Assembly: GCA_022494885.1 (NCBI GenBank)
Contig: JAGVSM010000223.1
Coordinates: 1 to 64,000, forward strand
Source: Micrasema longulum
Taxonomy: Eukaryota; Arthropoda; Insecta; Trichoptera; Brachycentridae
Direction: 5' to 3'
DNA: 64,000 bases
In this document: positions 1-10,250 of the stretch, one piece after another
Numbering within the stretch: position 1 is the stretch's first letter
Layout: every line of letters begins with the position of its first letter
Program-made: the position numbers and the translations under genes
Notes under the pieces: generated by a model
What the model saw: only the letters and a program-made list of their open reading frames with translations
What the model was told of the DNA's origin: nothing
Databases searched by the model: none

Positions 1-66
1 AATTATTTGAAATCCATTTCATATATTTTTTCGGTATTCGTAGTATGTGATATTTCCCTATTTGTG
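1..66 (+). repeat. Interspersed repeat, inverted partner at 16.9 kb
   Basis: The first 66 bases match the reverse complement of 16871-16936 with only a few differences. Similarity stops abruptly on the inner side, so this looks like the end of a dispersed element cut by the window edge. No coding potential is visible. Confidence 0.7.
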
Positions 67-227
67 TAACTGTTATAGCTTGCCCGTCCATTTTAAATAA
101 TTTTGAACTAATGGACAGGTTTTTTAAATTAACACTTATATACATGTATTGTTATATTAATACCTTAATGACGCCTAACAAAGTGATTCTAAGAATATTA
201 TTTAACAAAAATGTTTGAGAAAAATGA

Positions 228-523
228 TAAAAATTTAATAATTGCTTTTAGGCGTTACCAAGTAGGTGAAATGGTTCGGCCGTATGAATCTCACCCACAT
301 GATAAGATTTCAATTCCTGGTTTAAGAAGCCACTTTACACACAATGTAACATTTATAATTCTGCCTATGTTTTGAACATGCACATTTACATGACTCAACC
401 ATCTGTTGACTATTGTGAAGCAAAAAGGCTGAAACCTTTATCACGTGGGTGAGATTCATCCGGCTGAACCATTTCACCTACTAGGCAACACGCAACGCCT
501 GAAAACAATTTTTAGATTTTTAC
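228..523. mobile_element. Family A-related MITE with long terminal inverted repeats
   Basis: The left end (AATTGCTTTTAGGCG, then a GTAGGTGAAATGGTTC block and a CTCACCCAC block) is the imperfect reverse complement of the right end, giving arms of about 85 bp. The right arm has about 7 extra bases. The interior (about 320-450) carries the family A core seen elsewhere, with motifs such as CACTTTACACAC and CATCTGTTGAC. There is no ORF. It is a non-autonomous DNA element; the superfamily is not identifiable from the ends alone. Confidence 0.7.
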
Positions 524-1270
524 ACTTCTTCTTATACCAGCATTTGGACATCCTAAACATTTTTTTTGATTAATTTCTTTAGAAATTAAATTTTTCTACT
601 TCTTATATTTTAAATATGTCCAAATGTTTATAGACGGGCTACTAACATTTGGACATTTTAAAACATTGCTGGTTTACATATTTTTCGGTAATATCATCTT
701 CACTCTCTGAATCTATTTTATCATTTGTGATTTCCGCCATCTTTAAAAAGTCTTTGATTTTGGTTTGCTTGCTGTCCCTTTAAAGGTCGTTGTAGATTTT
801 CTGCTACGTAATCAGGAGCTGCCTTTCAAATTTTGGGCTTCTTTTAGCGGATAGATCTGAATGAAAAAAAAATTATTGTAATTTTTTTAAAGCCACTTTT
901 ATTTTATAATTTTCATCACTATTTTTCTTCTCGACATCGATTTAAAAGTCTGAAGCCATTTCCAGCAAATCTACTTCGCCAATTTCGTATTCCATCAATG
1001 AATCTTAAACGTCAAAACCGTCGCCTTTGAACGATTTCGCAAGTTTTAATATGCCAACAATATCATTTTTTGATGATTAGCGATCATTTTCTGCTTCAAC
1101 GGACAGTTGCCAAATATATAATTTGCTCATCCGTGTTGTAAGAAGCTTTGTTGTAGGGGGGTTTCTGCACAATTTTATTAGTGTTAGAGTGAAACCGTGC
1201 TGCTGGAGCCCGTGTTATAGGTCACCTGTATAAAGGGCCATTTACATATCTTCTTATTTCTGTGCCATAT
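501..1270. other. AT-rich stretch, no gene; one small hairpin
   Basis: A perfect 13-bp inverted repeat (616-628 with 644-656, core GTCCAAATG) could form a hairpin. The same GTCCAAAT motif recurs near 36.87 and 52.03 kb. On the minus strand around 680-1000 short acidic, open-looking stretches occur in shifting frames, which could be a very old coding remnant, but I cannot name a family. Confidence 0.3.
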
Positions 1271-1271
1271 C

Positions 1272-1676
1272 AGATCCCCCCGACGTTGGCGATCACTCTA
1301 GAGCAGGCATTCCGGTCCTGCGCCAACTGGAACAGCGCCTCAACCTCCGCACTCCCGTCCAGTCGCGGATGTTCCTCAGCCAGGACATCTTTAGCCTTTC
1401 AACTCCACGCTTTCTCTCGATCTTCCCCATCATGATTAGTTGTAGAGCGCATATTTGCTTTCGTGCATGATATGCCCCGGATATTTTCTCTGTTTTATTG
1501 AAGACAGTAGTTATTTTTCTTTTCCGCTTGTCTCAGCACCGCCACGATGGTCACTCAATCTGTCCACGGGATTCTCAGCATTCTCCGGTGAAGCCACATT
1601 TCAAAAGCTTCTAATCGGTTTATGGAGTTCACCATGAAAGTCCATGTTGCAACCCCGTAGAGCAGTATTGATATCG
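1272..1676 (-). pseudogene. RTE-like LINE reverse transcriptase C-terminal fragment
   Basis: The minus strand encodes, with stops and frame changes, the post-RT region of an RTE-like non-LTR retrotransposon. Visible motifs are LLYGVATWT, then RLEAFEMWLHRRMLRIPW, a GKIERKRGVERLKMSWLRN block, and a tail ending near VIANVG. This matches the usual order of the region after the polymerase domain. It is 5'-truncated and carries at least two in-frame stops (after PWTD and in the EKKNNY region), so it is dead. A matching tail fragment is at 17270-17345. Confidence 0.8.
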
Positions 1677-1689
1677 TTTACATATGGAC

Positions 1690-2325
1690 AATAAAATAGA
1701 TATGACAATATTGTGATGTCCCAGCTCCGAGATTAGCCTTGACCGCGCAGGACATAACGCTAGGACAATGCGAAAATTCGGCCGCAGTTTATACGTGAGC
1801 GCTGCGAAAAAGAATACACGACACCGTAAGTTACTAGCGAATTTACGAAAAATATTTTTGATTTTATACCAAGATATATTGGAATTATTAAAAAACGAAC
1901 TGAATAACAAAAAAGATTGTTTTCTGCAGCCATTTTCGGCAGATTTTTTTTGGGGGCGACACGTTCACGTCAAGCTTATCGCTATTGTCACAATGTCCTG
2001 TCTGTGCGTGTTCGCACGAGGACAATGTGGCTGCTGGCGGCCGCACGCGGTGGTGGGGTAATCATTGTTTCGCGGAGATAGCCTGCCCGTCTATCTCGGT
2101 GGCGATGTTTCGTTTCAATTTTTGTCCGACAGATTGCTGTTTACACGTGGACAATGGCCTGGGAGGAAACAATATTGTATTGTCTACGTGTAAACGGCCT
2201 TTTAAGAACCGGAATCCTGAACGAGTGTTTGTTACACGATGGCTACTCTCTACTGAAAATTAAAAAAAACAGAAAATCGATTGGACTTAAGTCCTCCTTA
2301 AGGTTGAAAAGAGCTTATGCCTACA
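1690..2325. other. Unassigned sequence with a 20-bp imperfect hairpin
   Basis: No recognisable gene. The arms 2136-2155 and 2179-2198 are inverted repeats of 20 bp with two mismatches (core TTTACACGT), separated by 23 bases. The region 1990-2110 is locally GC-rich with a NotI-like GCGGCCGC. Short ORFs cross the hairpin on both strands but resemble nothing I know. Confidence 0.4.
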
Positions 2326-2500
2326 ATATCTTAGGTCCCAGGTTCGATTCGTTTTTACACTAGTACCTCTAATATTTCACTCTTTTTAGACTGGCGCCTG
2401 AAACGTAACACTGATCACCTTACCTTAATATTCTGATTGAGATACGCTGCGTGTGGTGTTCCGATGCAGTGCCTTACACATTACACACATAGCAGAGTAA
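2325..2500 (+). mobile_element. SINE family S3 copy
   Basis: It contains a tRNA-type box B (GGTTCGATTC, 2341-2350). The family 3' body follows: GGCGCCTGAAACGTAAC, GATCACCTTACCTT, GAGATACGCTGCG and GCAGTGCCTTA. The same order is seen at 14.88, 20.04, 27.4 and 41.5 kb. It is tRNA-derived, would be transcribed by RNA polymerase III and mobilised by LINE enzymes. The head is degraded. Confidence 0.75.
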
Positions 2501-2856
2501 TAATGAGAATGTTTACTTTATGTAAATAGATTTGCATTTCCTGCAGAAGAATATTGAACTGCAAAAGCTATTAGACTGGGTTGTTAGTCACACCGTCTAA
2601 CTACAAAGTTAACATGGCTGTCTATACAACATTACTCGTTCACTATAGATACATTACCCTCGGTACAATTCCTCCACAAACATGCGTGTTAACAACATTA
2701 ACACAAGCCACACGCACTACACACGCATAGGTGGACTGGGTACTAACACTAACTAATAACACGTGTTGATAAACCTCAACTGTGTGAATGTAGTTCACAC
2801 ACATATAGACAACAAAAAAGAAGAAAAAAAATGTGGTGTGTAATTTATTTATTTGG
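2500..2856. other. Unassigned AT-rich DNA
   Basis: No ORF or repeat recognised. It contains a CACGTG within AACACGTGTT near 2760, and short GTGTGAA/TTCACAC inverted motifs. These are weak and could be chance. Confidence 0.3.
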
Positions 2857-3018
2857 TCTTATGATTCACTCAATTATTTCAATTTTACGGTCCATTTTCA
2901 CTGAGTTGTAAATAATAAACAATTCAAAAAATGGGAAACAAGTACTGGTAGAGTAGAGTTCGAACCTCGGACCTCTGATCTGCGAGTTCGCGACACTAGC
3001 CACGGGACCACAACCCGG
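2857..3018 (-). mobile_element. SINE family S1 copy, reverse orientation
   Basis: The reverse complement starts with GGGTTGTGGTCCCGTGGCTA, followed by a box B-like GGTTCGAAC. It ends with the family 3' body (AACTC...GAAAATGG...AAATC.TAAG). The leader resembles a tRNA, so it is a tRNA-derived SINE. Eight copies or fragments lie in this window. This one is moderately diverged. Confidence 0.8.
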
Positions 3019-3588
3019 TTATTATTTTTGGTTTTCTTCTAGAAAACAATGTTTTTTTTATTTAATGTTATGTAAAATGGTTTTAGTGCTTTATTTATTT
3101 ATTATGTTAACTTTTTTTCTCTCAATTTCATTTTCTTTCTCACATACCTAAATCTTTTTTTTTGCAATATTTTCATTTATCTTTTTTTCATTTTTAAATG
3201 TGTTACACGTTTTACGTATTTTTAAATTGCTGGGTTAAATGCTGGTAACTGGTACAAAACATAATATGACTTGAATGTATATTTGATAGTTTTTTTTTCA
3301 TCTTTCATTTAAAAGGGGCATATAGCCGTTAATTTTGATTAAATAAAAATATTGCTATTTCGAATGTATAATAAAAAAATATATATATTTAATTATATTT
3401 TTAAAAGATGTTAAAAATATTATCATTAAGAATAGAGCATGAATTTAAAATATTATATTGTTAAATGATGCTTTTCCGCGCAATGAGATTTTTAATCTAA
3501 ATAGTTTATTGCGCTTAACCCAATAAAAATATTTTATTTTGTAGGTATATGTATATATATATATATTTTTTAATTAAAATAAAAATTT
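3019..3588. other. Very AT-rich spacer
   Basis: T-rich and A-rich runs and a short TA run near 3550-3565; no gene or recognisable repeat. Confidence 0.4.
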
Positions 3589-3752
3589 GCGTTCTTATGA
3601 TTTACCCAAATATTTCAGTTTTACGGCCATTTTCAACGAGTTGTAAATAATTCACTATTAGAAAATGGGAATCGAGTTGGTGTACAGTGGGATTCGAACC
3701 ACGGACCTTCGGTCCGTGAGTCTGAGACACTAGCCACAGGACCACAACCCGA
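3589..3752 (-). mobile_element. SINE family S1 copy, reverse orientation
   Basis: Full-length member: minus-strand leader GGTTGTGGTCCTGTGGCTAG, box B GGTTCGAATCC, and the 3' body with GCGTTCTTATGA at the window-left end. An apparent 60-codon minus-strand reading frame here is only the translated SINE. Confidence 0.85.
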
Positions 3753-4539
3753 CCATTGACACAAATAAATAAATTGTAACACAAAAAATCTTGTTATTTT
3801 TAGTAATGAAATAAATAATGCCTATGGCGTCCTATCCTAGGATTTTTTTATATGAAGGCAAGATAAACATTTACAGCAAAGGGAAAATAAAGGAAATAAT
3901 CATGCACAATGAGTTTGTCTGGGTTATTATGCCATGCGTCGAAAAACTCACTGTGAATATAAACGGCTGTAACAATCTAAAGAATGTACCAAATCATTGG
4001 GAAATTAGTTTTTTTAAAAACAAATGTCGAACCTGTTTGGAATCGAGCGACAGTCTTCGTGTTTGGTAGCGAAGCGCGATAACCACAACACAAAGTGGAA
4101 AAACCATGAAAAATACAAATTAACAAATATTATAAAAGTTCACGAGTACCAAACTTTATTTGCTAATTACTGTTTGCCTAAGAGTTATTTCAAAGATTTC
4201 TCTTTACCACTTAGTACAGCGGTGTGTGCAAATATTGAACATAGAGATATTTTGAAATGAATTTTTGAACATTTATCATCAATTACCTTAGTCATGCGCT
4301 TTGAGTGCATTGTCGAACGAAGGTCTATCCCAAATATTTTCTAGTTTAAAAAAAAAAAAAATATTTTTCATTTTCTTTAGTTCCATGATTAACATAGTCT
4401 AATACAATATTTAAAACACAATATTTACATCTATACTTATTTCGACTGCATGAAACAAGCGATATTTTTTTCAACGCCCTCTTTAGTTCTTAACTTTTCT
4501 TAAAAATTATATGCTCCAGATTCGAAATTATTTATTTAT
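3753..4539. other. Unassigned AT-rich DNA
   Basis: Two short overlapping plus-strand reading frames (3818-4069 and 4024-4260) lack family resemblance or coding-like composition. I treat them as chance. A poly-A run lies at about 4349-4361. Confidence 0.4.
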
Positions 4540-4705
4540 TTTTGCACCACAACAGGCCGGGAGGCCCAATTACAGTGGTGAATTACATTACAGAACACCC
4601 AGGCTTGAGAAAAATAACATTTTAATGTTTGTGTTCTCTCTGGGAATCGAACCCGAACCTTTCGTGTGTGAGTCAAACGTCTTGACCACTACACCACGGA
4701 GGCCA
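4540..4705 (-). mobile_element. SINE family S2 copy, reverse orientation
   Basis: The reverse complement begins GGCCTCCGTGGTGTAGTGG, a tRNA-like 5' end with box A-like GTGTAGTGGTCAAGACG, followed by box B GGTTCGATTCC. It then has a body ending TTGTGGTGCAAAAATAA. Other copies are at 26.8 and 48.8 kb, with fragments at 36.5 and 48.5 kb. Confidence 0.85.
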
Positions 4706-6694
4706 CCATTATACTTTTAATTTTTATTTTGATCTATTTTAAAGTTTTTTAAAGTATGGAGATTAGTATTTTTTCTTTCTTTACTATTATTCGTTTATTT
4801 TTTTTGTTTAAATTTATTTTCTATTTTTTAGGTAACACCGTTGAAACATCCGAATAAAAAGTACATAGAAACACTCTTCTGCTAAAATGCAATGTTCTGT
4901 AATTTTTAAAAAATAAATCCATTAAATACTTTCCGAGGTTTGCGGCCACAAACATATGGAACCTAATTTTTTTATATATAGATTTGAAAGGTTTATTTTT
5001 TAAATAATTTAATTTAATAAGCTTAATGTCTCGCAGCGGTCTTATGCAATTATATTTTCCGTTAGATAAAATCAAGGTATTGATTCCTCTTGAAGATGCT
5101 TTTAGTTTTGGAGAACTTAATATGGACACTCTTTAACAACGAGATGTAAATATCATAATATAATCGTTAGAAAATTTAAGGAAATGCGGCAGACTCTCGA
5201 TTCCGCGACATTACTACGGGACCACAGCTCGTTTTAATTTGTCGCGTATTCACCGGTCCTAAGAAGGACGTTACCTTTATTTAAAAGTTCCTAACCGGGA
5301 GAGAGGAGAAAAATACGACGCACTGTCATGGAATGTTATTCGTATTTTTGTCACAAATGTACGAGGATATTTGCGTAGTTGATCAAACATGGCTTTGTTT
5401 GTCGAGCAAAGTATGATCGCTGTTAACACGCGACCAAATAAGGCCTAACACGCCGTGTTTACTTCCAATTAGGTAAAATAATACAGGGACTTTAGCATGC
5501 GGCCGAGTAGACAAATCTGCCAATTTTTGAGAAAAGGTTATACAGACATGTGGCCAAATTGACTAATCGTCAAATAGGCTACCTTCAACGATACATCGAA
5601 CAAGACCTGAGCATACGAATTGTACAATTAATAAGGTTTCATGTACCACGAAGACGTACAAGGCAACAAATATAATTTCTGAAAGAAAACTGCAGAACCG
5701 AAGTCAATTATAATTAAATTATCAATAGGTTGGCAATTATTGCCAATAAATTTGGGAATATTGTTGATATTTTTAACGGGAGTGATTCACAAAATAAAAA
5801 ATATCTATAATCTCACTTTTTGCTTCAAATTTACCCTAATTATGTTAAGTTTTCTCTTCATATACAATTGAATTTTGTATCTTATCTTTATTTTTGTTTT
5901 CCATTTTAATTTTGTTCTCCAATTATATTTAGTTTATATGATATAATGTACATGTATTAATGTAATTTGTTTTATTTTTATTTTATCATAATGTGAACAA
6001 ATGTAGTATGTATATTTAATTTTGTATTATTGGGTACAATAAAAGGCAGCAAGCCGTGTAAAATAAATTTTTAAAAAAATATTTTTTTTACATGTTTCTA
6101 AATCAGCAAAATATTTACCGATTTTTTGGGCGATCGGCCAATCTTTTAGCATTTTTTTTTATCATCTTGATCGGCTTGTGTAGAAATCCGCCAATTTTAA
6201 TCCATTATTTGTGTCTTAAGCTTGTATCCAAATCGGCTGACAACTCGCTTTTGCTTGTTAAGCTGGTTTCTAAATCTGTCATTTTTATACCCATTATTTG
6301 GACAGTAAACATTTTTCCAAATCTTTTATTAACTTACCATTTAATTATATAGAACTGCTCTTTTGTGTTTATGTTTTCACTAATTATTATTTGCATAATG
6401 TTTATCCAAAGTCTCAAACAAGCCAATGAGAGGTTTATAAGCCCTGTAAATTATCTAGACTTTAGATTTACATATTATTTTCAGAAGTTTCTTCACTTTA
6501 TTTAGATATCTGTGCATATTCGCGATATGGCTCCATGCCGAATATCTGTGTAAGTCCCAATCTGACGAAAGATAGTAATTTGGCGACCTTTTACGTTTTG
6601 TGCAATTACTGGCATTTGAAGTGATTCGGTCAACGTTTGGCTGTAATAATGAATTATTCATCCACATAGTTTTTATACATAATCAGATAATATA
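4706..6694. other. AT-rich spacer; S1 fragment and weak internal repeat
   Basis: No host gene seen. A minus-strand frame at 4821-5129 (102 codons) resembles no family I know and has AT-driven composition. 5185-5235 is a degenerate S1 remnant (GGGACCACAGCTC end). At 6090-6345 the motif AAATC(G/T)G recurs with loosely similar 40-46 bp spacing, perhaps an eroded tandem repeat. A sequence ending GGTACAATAAAAGGCAG near 6032-6050 looks like a polyadenylation-signal-bearing retroelement 3' end. Confidence 0.3.
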
Positions 6695-6702
6695 CCTAAT
6701 AC

Positions 6703-7484
6703 CATAGAATTAAGAATAGTCCAGATGAGCGTAGAATCATATTTGAATACATCGGACTGTGTCTAATAATTCCCCCACTTAGACACACTTTCGCCGCGCG
6801 CATATTTGAAGTCTCCGAAAAATATAACCATAACACAAATGTAAGGTAAAAAAAACAATTTTGTTAATTTTTCTAAAATTTTATTTTGCACTCGGAAACA
6901 TTGATTGACATAACAGAGTAGATAAGAAAAGGGTCATTTAATAAGAGTAATTGAATTAATGAACTTTAAACTTAAAATTAAAACAAAATTTATTTGACAT
7001 AAAACTGATATTTTTATATCATGTTAAATAATATTTTATGTTTTAAAAATAATGTCGGCCAAATGACCACCACGGCGTTGTTTAATTCGAGGTTCAGTTT
7101 TCATTATTTCTCTTATTATTTAAGCAAAGTAGGGTAAAAAAAATTACTACTCTGGCAACACTAACGAAATTTCCATTTTTTTCTTCGACAATCTGACAGA
7201 TAGAAAATTAATTCAATTTTTAAGTAATGCATTTGTGACAAACACATTTATTTGATAATTACACATGAAATGTTATTGCATCCTATTCTTTAAGATCCTA
7301 GCAGTATTTCTACACTTTAAAAGGACACAACACGGCATGGTTAAATTCGAATCGGGAGTTGCGTACTGAGCGACGTCTACAAATAAACTAATGGATCAAA
7401 ACGTAAACCTACTCATTTATGAGTAGTTAAGTCGCCTTCTGTTTGATGTGCGTATGCGGTTTTTGGCCTATTCTTAATTCTATG
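6703..7484. mobile_element. Family F non-autonomous DNA transposon, 782 bp, 8-bp target duplication
   Basis: The left end CATAGAATTAAGAATAG is repeated in perfect inverted form at the right end. The element is flanked by an exact 8-bp direct repeat CCTAATAC (6695-6702 and 7485-7492). An 8-bp duplication is typical of hAT and P superfamilies; the terminal CA fits P-like or some hAT ends, so the superfamily is left open. The interior is AT-rich with no substantial ORF, hence non-autonomous. A second copy with high similarity along most of its length is at 42149-42959. Confidence 0.85.
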
Positions 7485-7682
7485 CCTAATACCTATCAAT
7501 TATTATAAACCATTAGCGTTGTACATAATCGGAAATGGAATAATAAAATCATTCATAACAGGTTATCGAAATGTATTTTTGAATATTGTTTAAAGACGGT
7601 TGCTCTGTTTCCGATATCAAATGTCTAATATTTATTTTTGTATGCGCAAATTATCTTTCTTTAAACTTAACAAATTACAACA

Positions 7683-7890
7683 GGGATGTAGAATACCTTG
7701 AAAAAGGGAATATGGAAGTCTAGGCATTTACAGGGCTTCCTGTCATTGGCTGGTTTAAGTGACTACTTTACACACTGTGAACATTTACCATTTTTCCTAT
7801 GTTTGAGCATCCGTATTTCTTCAATGCTTCCATTTGTTGATTTTAATGAAGTCAAAGAGCTGAAACCTTTATTGCTGTGAAGAGATTCAT
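7683..7890 (+). mobile_element. Family A MITE fragment
   Basis: It starts with a degenerate CAACAG(A)GAGGG end, then the family A arm (GGGAATATGGAAGTCTAGG, CATTTACAGGGCTT, CATTGGCTGGTTTAAGTG). The core with CACTTTACACACTGTG and GCTGAAACCTTTAT follows. The right arm is missing. Confidence 0.75.
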
Positions 7891-8207
7891 CTTTCTTTAC
7901 TTTAATTTCTTCTTATTGTTTTATTATTATTAAACTGCCCACTTATCTTATTTAATTTATGTAAGTTGGTAGATTTCTAAAATGAGGAAGTTCGGCGATT
8001 TATTAAAATATTTTTTTATTTGTTATAAAAAAAGCCAAAATCAAAAAAAAAATTGCTGATCGTATTTTCATCGCTGTGATTTTTTAAAGATTTTTTATTT
8101 TGAAATTACTCCGCCATTGGTGAGTTGGCTTCCTGGAAACCGGAAATCTATCACAACACTATCATAAGTTGATTCGGAAGAATTTGTGACGCAATTCAAA
8201 GAATCCA

Positions 8208-8455
8208 AATTTATTTCAACTGAGAGGGAAAATATTTTTAAGAAGGGAATATGGAAGTCTATGCATTTACAGTGGCTTACCTGTCATTGGCTGGTTCAAG
8301 CGGTCACTTTACTCACTGCATAACATTTACCATTCTGCCTACGTTTAAACATCCACATTTCCTCAACTCTTCCATCTGTTGACTTTTGTGAAGTAAAAGA
8401 GCTGAAACCTTTATCATGAGGGTGAGATTTATCCGGCTGAACCAACTTTAAAGTA
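8208..8455 (+). mobile_element. Family A MITE nested in family B
   Basis: It begins AAATTTATTTCAACTGAGAG, runs through the family arm and core (GGGAATATGGAAGTCTATG, CATTCTGCCTACG, CATCTGTTGACTTTTG), and ends near GGTGAGATTTATCCGGCTGA. The right terminal arm is absent, as in the 7.7 and 26.0 kb copies. Confidence 0.75.
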
Positions 8456-8574
8456 GTTTATATTTATCGAAATAATTTTGATTATTTTTTTCTTACATTC
8501 TCGAGATTCTTCGTTGTACAATTAAATGCTTTTTTTTTACGAACAAACAAACAAAAAAACAAAAATTATAAGTC

Positions 8575-9194
8575 CAGGAAACAAGATCATCACTGTTAAC
8601 AATAAAAACATCAAAATAGTCGATGAATTGGGCATAAGATTAAACCGGCAAAGAAAATCAAACGGCGGAACTGCCAAGAAGAATAGGAATAAGCAGTTTT
8701 TGGAAAACTTAGAAAATAAAGAGATTCCAATTTGTCTGTAAAGGAAAACATATGAATCATGTATACTGCCAGTGACTACATACGCATTAGAGACCATGGC
8801 CCTTACTTACATAAAGAAATGTCGAAAAGCTCAAATGCACACAGCGATCCATGGAAAGATCCATGCTTGTATTGCTTTGTATAAGCATAAGAGACAGAAT
8901 AAGATATTAGGAAATTAGAAACAGAACCAGAAAAGCTGATATCATGGATCGCGTAGCAAGACTGAAATGGCAATGGGAAGAACATGTTGCGAGACAAGAC
9001 CCCACAAGATGGACCCTTACAATTTTAAGATAGAGACCTTGGGAGAATAAGAGAGGCGTCGAAAGACCTAAAAATAGATGGTCTGACGACATAGCCGCCG
9101 TTGGTGGTAAAATTGGCTGCAAGCAGCAACCGACCGAAAGAAATGTAAGGGTATGGAAGAGGCCTTTATCCAGCAGTGGAGGACAGAAGGCTGA
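8575..9194 (+). pseudogene. RTE-like LINE reverse transcriptase C-terminal fragment
   Basis: Motifs in order: an INTVNNKNIKIVDE-type block before the missing YLG motif; CILPVTTYALETMAL (the usual LP..TYG.ET); KLK...MER; RLKWQWEEHVARQD; a GVERPKNRWSDDIAAVGG block; and a terminal EEAFIQQWRTEG with stop at 9192-9194. This is the standard RTE C-terminal order. Stops and frame changes (for example in the LKRKT and RNMRNR regions) show it is dead. It lies inside the family B element. Confidence 0.85.
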
Positions 9195-9267
9195 AGAAGA
9201 ATATTTTTTCCGAGTGTAAGAAAACATTTTTTAATCCAATTTTGCGGAGCACAGAACTTCCTCATTG

Positions 9268-9900
9268 ATTTATAAGTAATTTATGCGTATCATTTATAAG
9301 TAATGGTTCCAATGATTTCTTACCCATTAGTTGTATATATTCTTGTTAAACTTCAGAAAATAAAATAAAAATAACGTTCATTCTAAATAATGGCTTTTCC
9401 AAATAGTGCACATTGTGCCAAAAAGTATCTGTTCTTTTGTAAAGATGTTTTTTCTATAGTTGGTAAATGTATTTATTTCACCGGTGTACCTAACTCCGTA
9501 GTTATTATGCCCTCCATAAAACGTTGGTAATGGATCCGCACTAAATAACTTTGGAAAAGAAAAAAACAATAGAATTTTTATTTTAAGGTCAACCAACCTC
9601 ATTAGAATTTGATGAATGCTTTTTGTATGTATATTAAAACCTCGTACAATGTATATTACATATTTATAAAGCGGTAATTTATTTAAGTATAAAGCTTTCT
9701 TAAAGGGCAGAAAGTAGTGTGTTTCTTGAAGTGTGAAGTAAGTAGATTAAATAAACGAGTCCATAAACCAAAAATATTATTAATCGCACATACTCGTATC
9801 TTATAAATTTGCTTTAGGAAAGTTATTTCCTAATTTGACCAGCTATTTGATATAATTAGTGCTAACTAAATTTTAGTTTATAAAAAAGACTAGAAAATGA
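9268..9900. other. Unassigned AT-rich DNA
   Basis: No gene or repeat recognised. The short minus-strand frame at 9378-9602 has no recognisable similarity. Confidence 0.35.
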
Positions 9901-9904
9901 TATG

Positions 9905-10250
9905 TATCTTTTTTGGGTGATCCCGTGTAAGTTGGATTCATTCCGACGTTTTGGCTACCATTACAGGATCTTTAGGGTAACCTGAGTGTTTTGTGGAAAA
10001 AAAAGTGTTTATGCACTAGTAATTTGTTCCATGTCGCAGTCGGCAGTAGGCATGTTCCGTGTCATTTTTGTAGTCTGTAGTGCCGGGAACCATGTTGAGT
10101 TTAATTTGAGCCCGTCGTCTTTGTTTATGTTACTTGGGTGTTTGTGTATTTCAATTGCCTCTTTTATTATTCGGGTACTGTAACTTTTCTTTATATTATG
10201 GAACAATTGGAGATAACTGGACATACATATATGAATTACATACAAAATAT
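9905..10250 (-). pseudogene. Penelope-like element C-terminus plus degraded hammerhead-like end
   Basis: The minus-strand frame 10245-10009 contains REAIEI-like KEAIEIHKHPSNIN, then GLKLNSTWFPAL. This is the characteristic extreme C-terminus of Penelope-like elements, after the GIY-YIG endonuclease. Downstream (9905-10005 on the minus strand) is the same non-coding end as at 49.46 kb, with GTAGCC.AAACGTCGG. Here the hammerhead-like core is broken (CTAAAGATC instead of CTGAAGATGG, plus a deletion). It is 5'-truncated. Confidence 0.8.

Larger units (their letters stand above)
7981..9267. mobile_element. Family B element enlarged by nested insertions
   Basis: The left terminus AATGAGGAAGTTCGGCG (7981) and right terminus GAACTTCCTCATTG (to 9267) are the inverted ends of family B, normally about 290-370 bp apart (27.9, 38.0 and 41.7 kb copies). 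Here they are 1.29 kb apart because a family A element (about 8208-8455) and an RTE-like LINE fragment (about 8575-9194) lie inside. Family-B sequence resumes just before the right end (about 9207-9267). Confidence 0.7.

Noticed and set aside
680..1010. Possible decayed coding region on the minus strand
   Set aside because: Acidic stretches occur in different frames with several stops and match no family I can name.
3589..3752. Possible tRNA gene
   Set aside because: Box A/B-like sequence is the head of a dispersed SINE with a 3' body; no complete cloverleaf.
4821..5129. 102-codon minus-strand frame
   Set aside because: No motif or family resemblance; Lys/Ile/Phe-rich as expected of AT-rich DNA, and no codon-use signal by eye.
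8907..9227. 106-codon minus-strand frame
   Set aside because: Antisense shadow of the RTE-like LINE fragment read on the plus strand.
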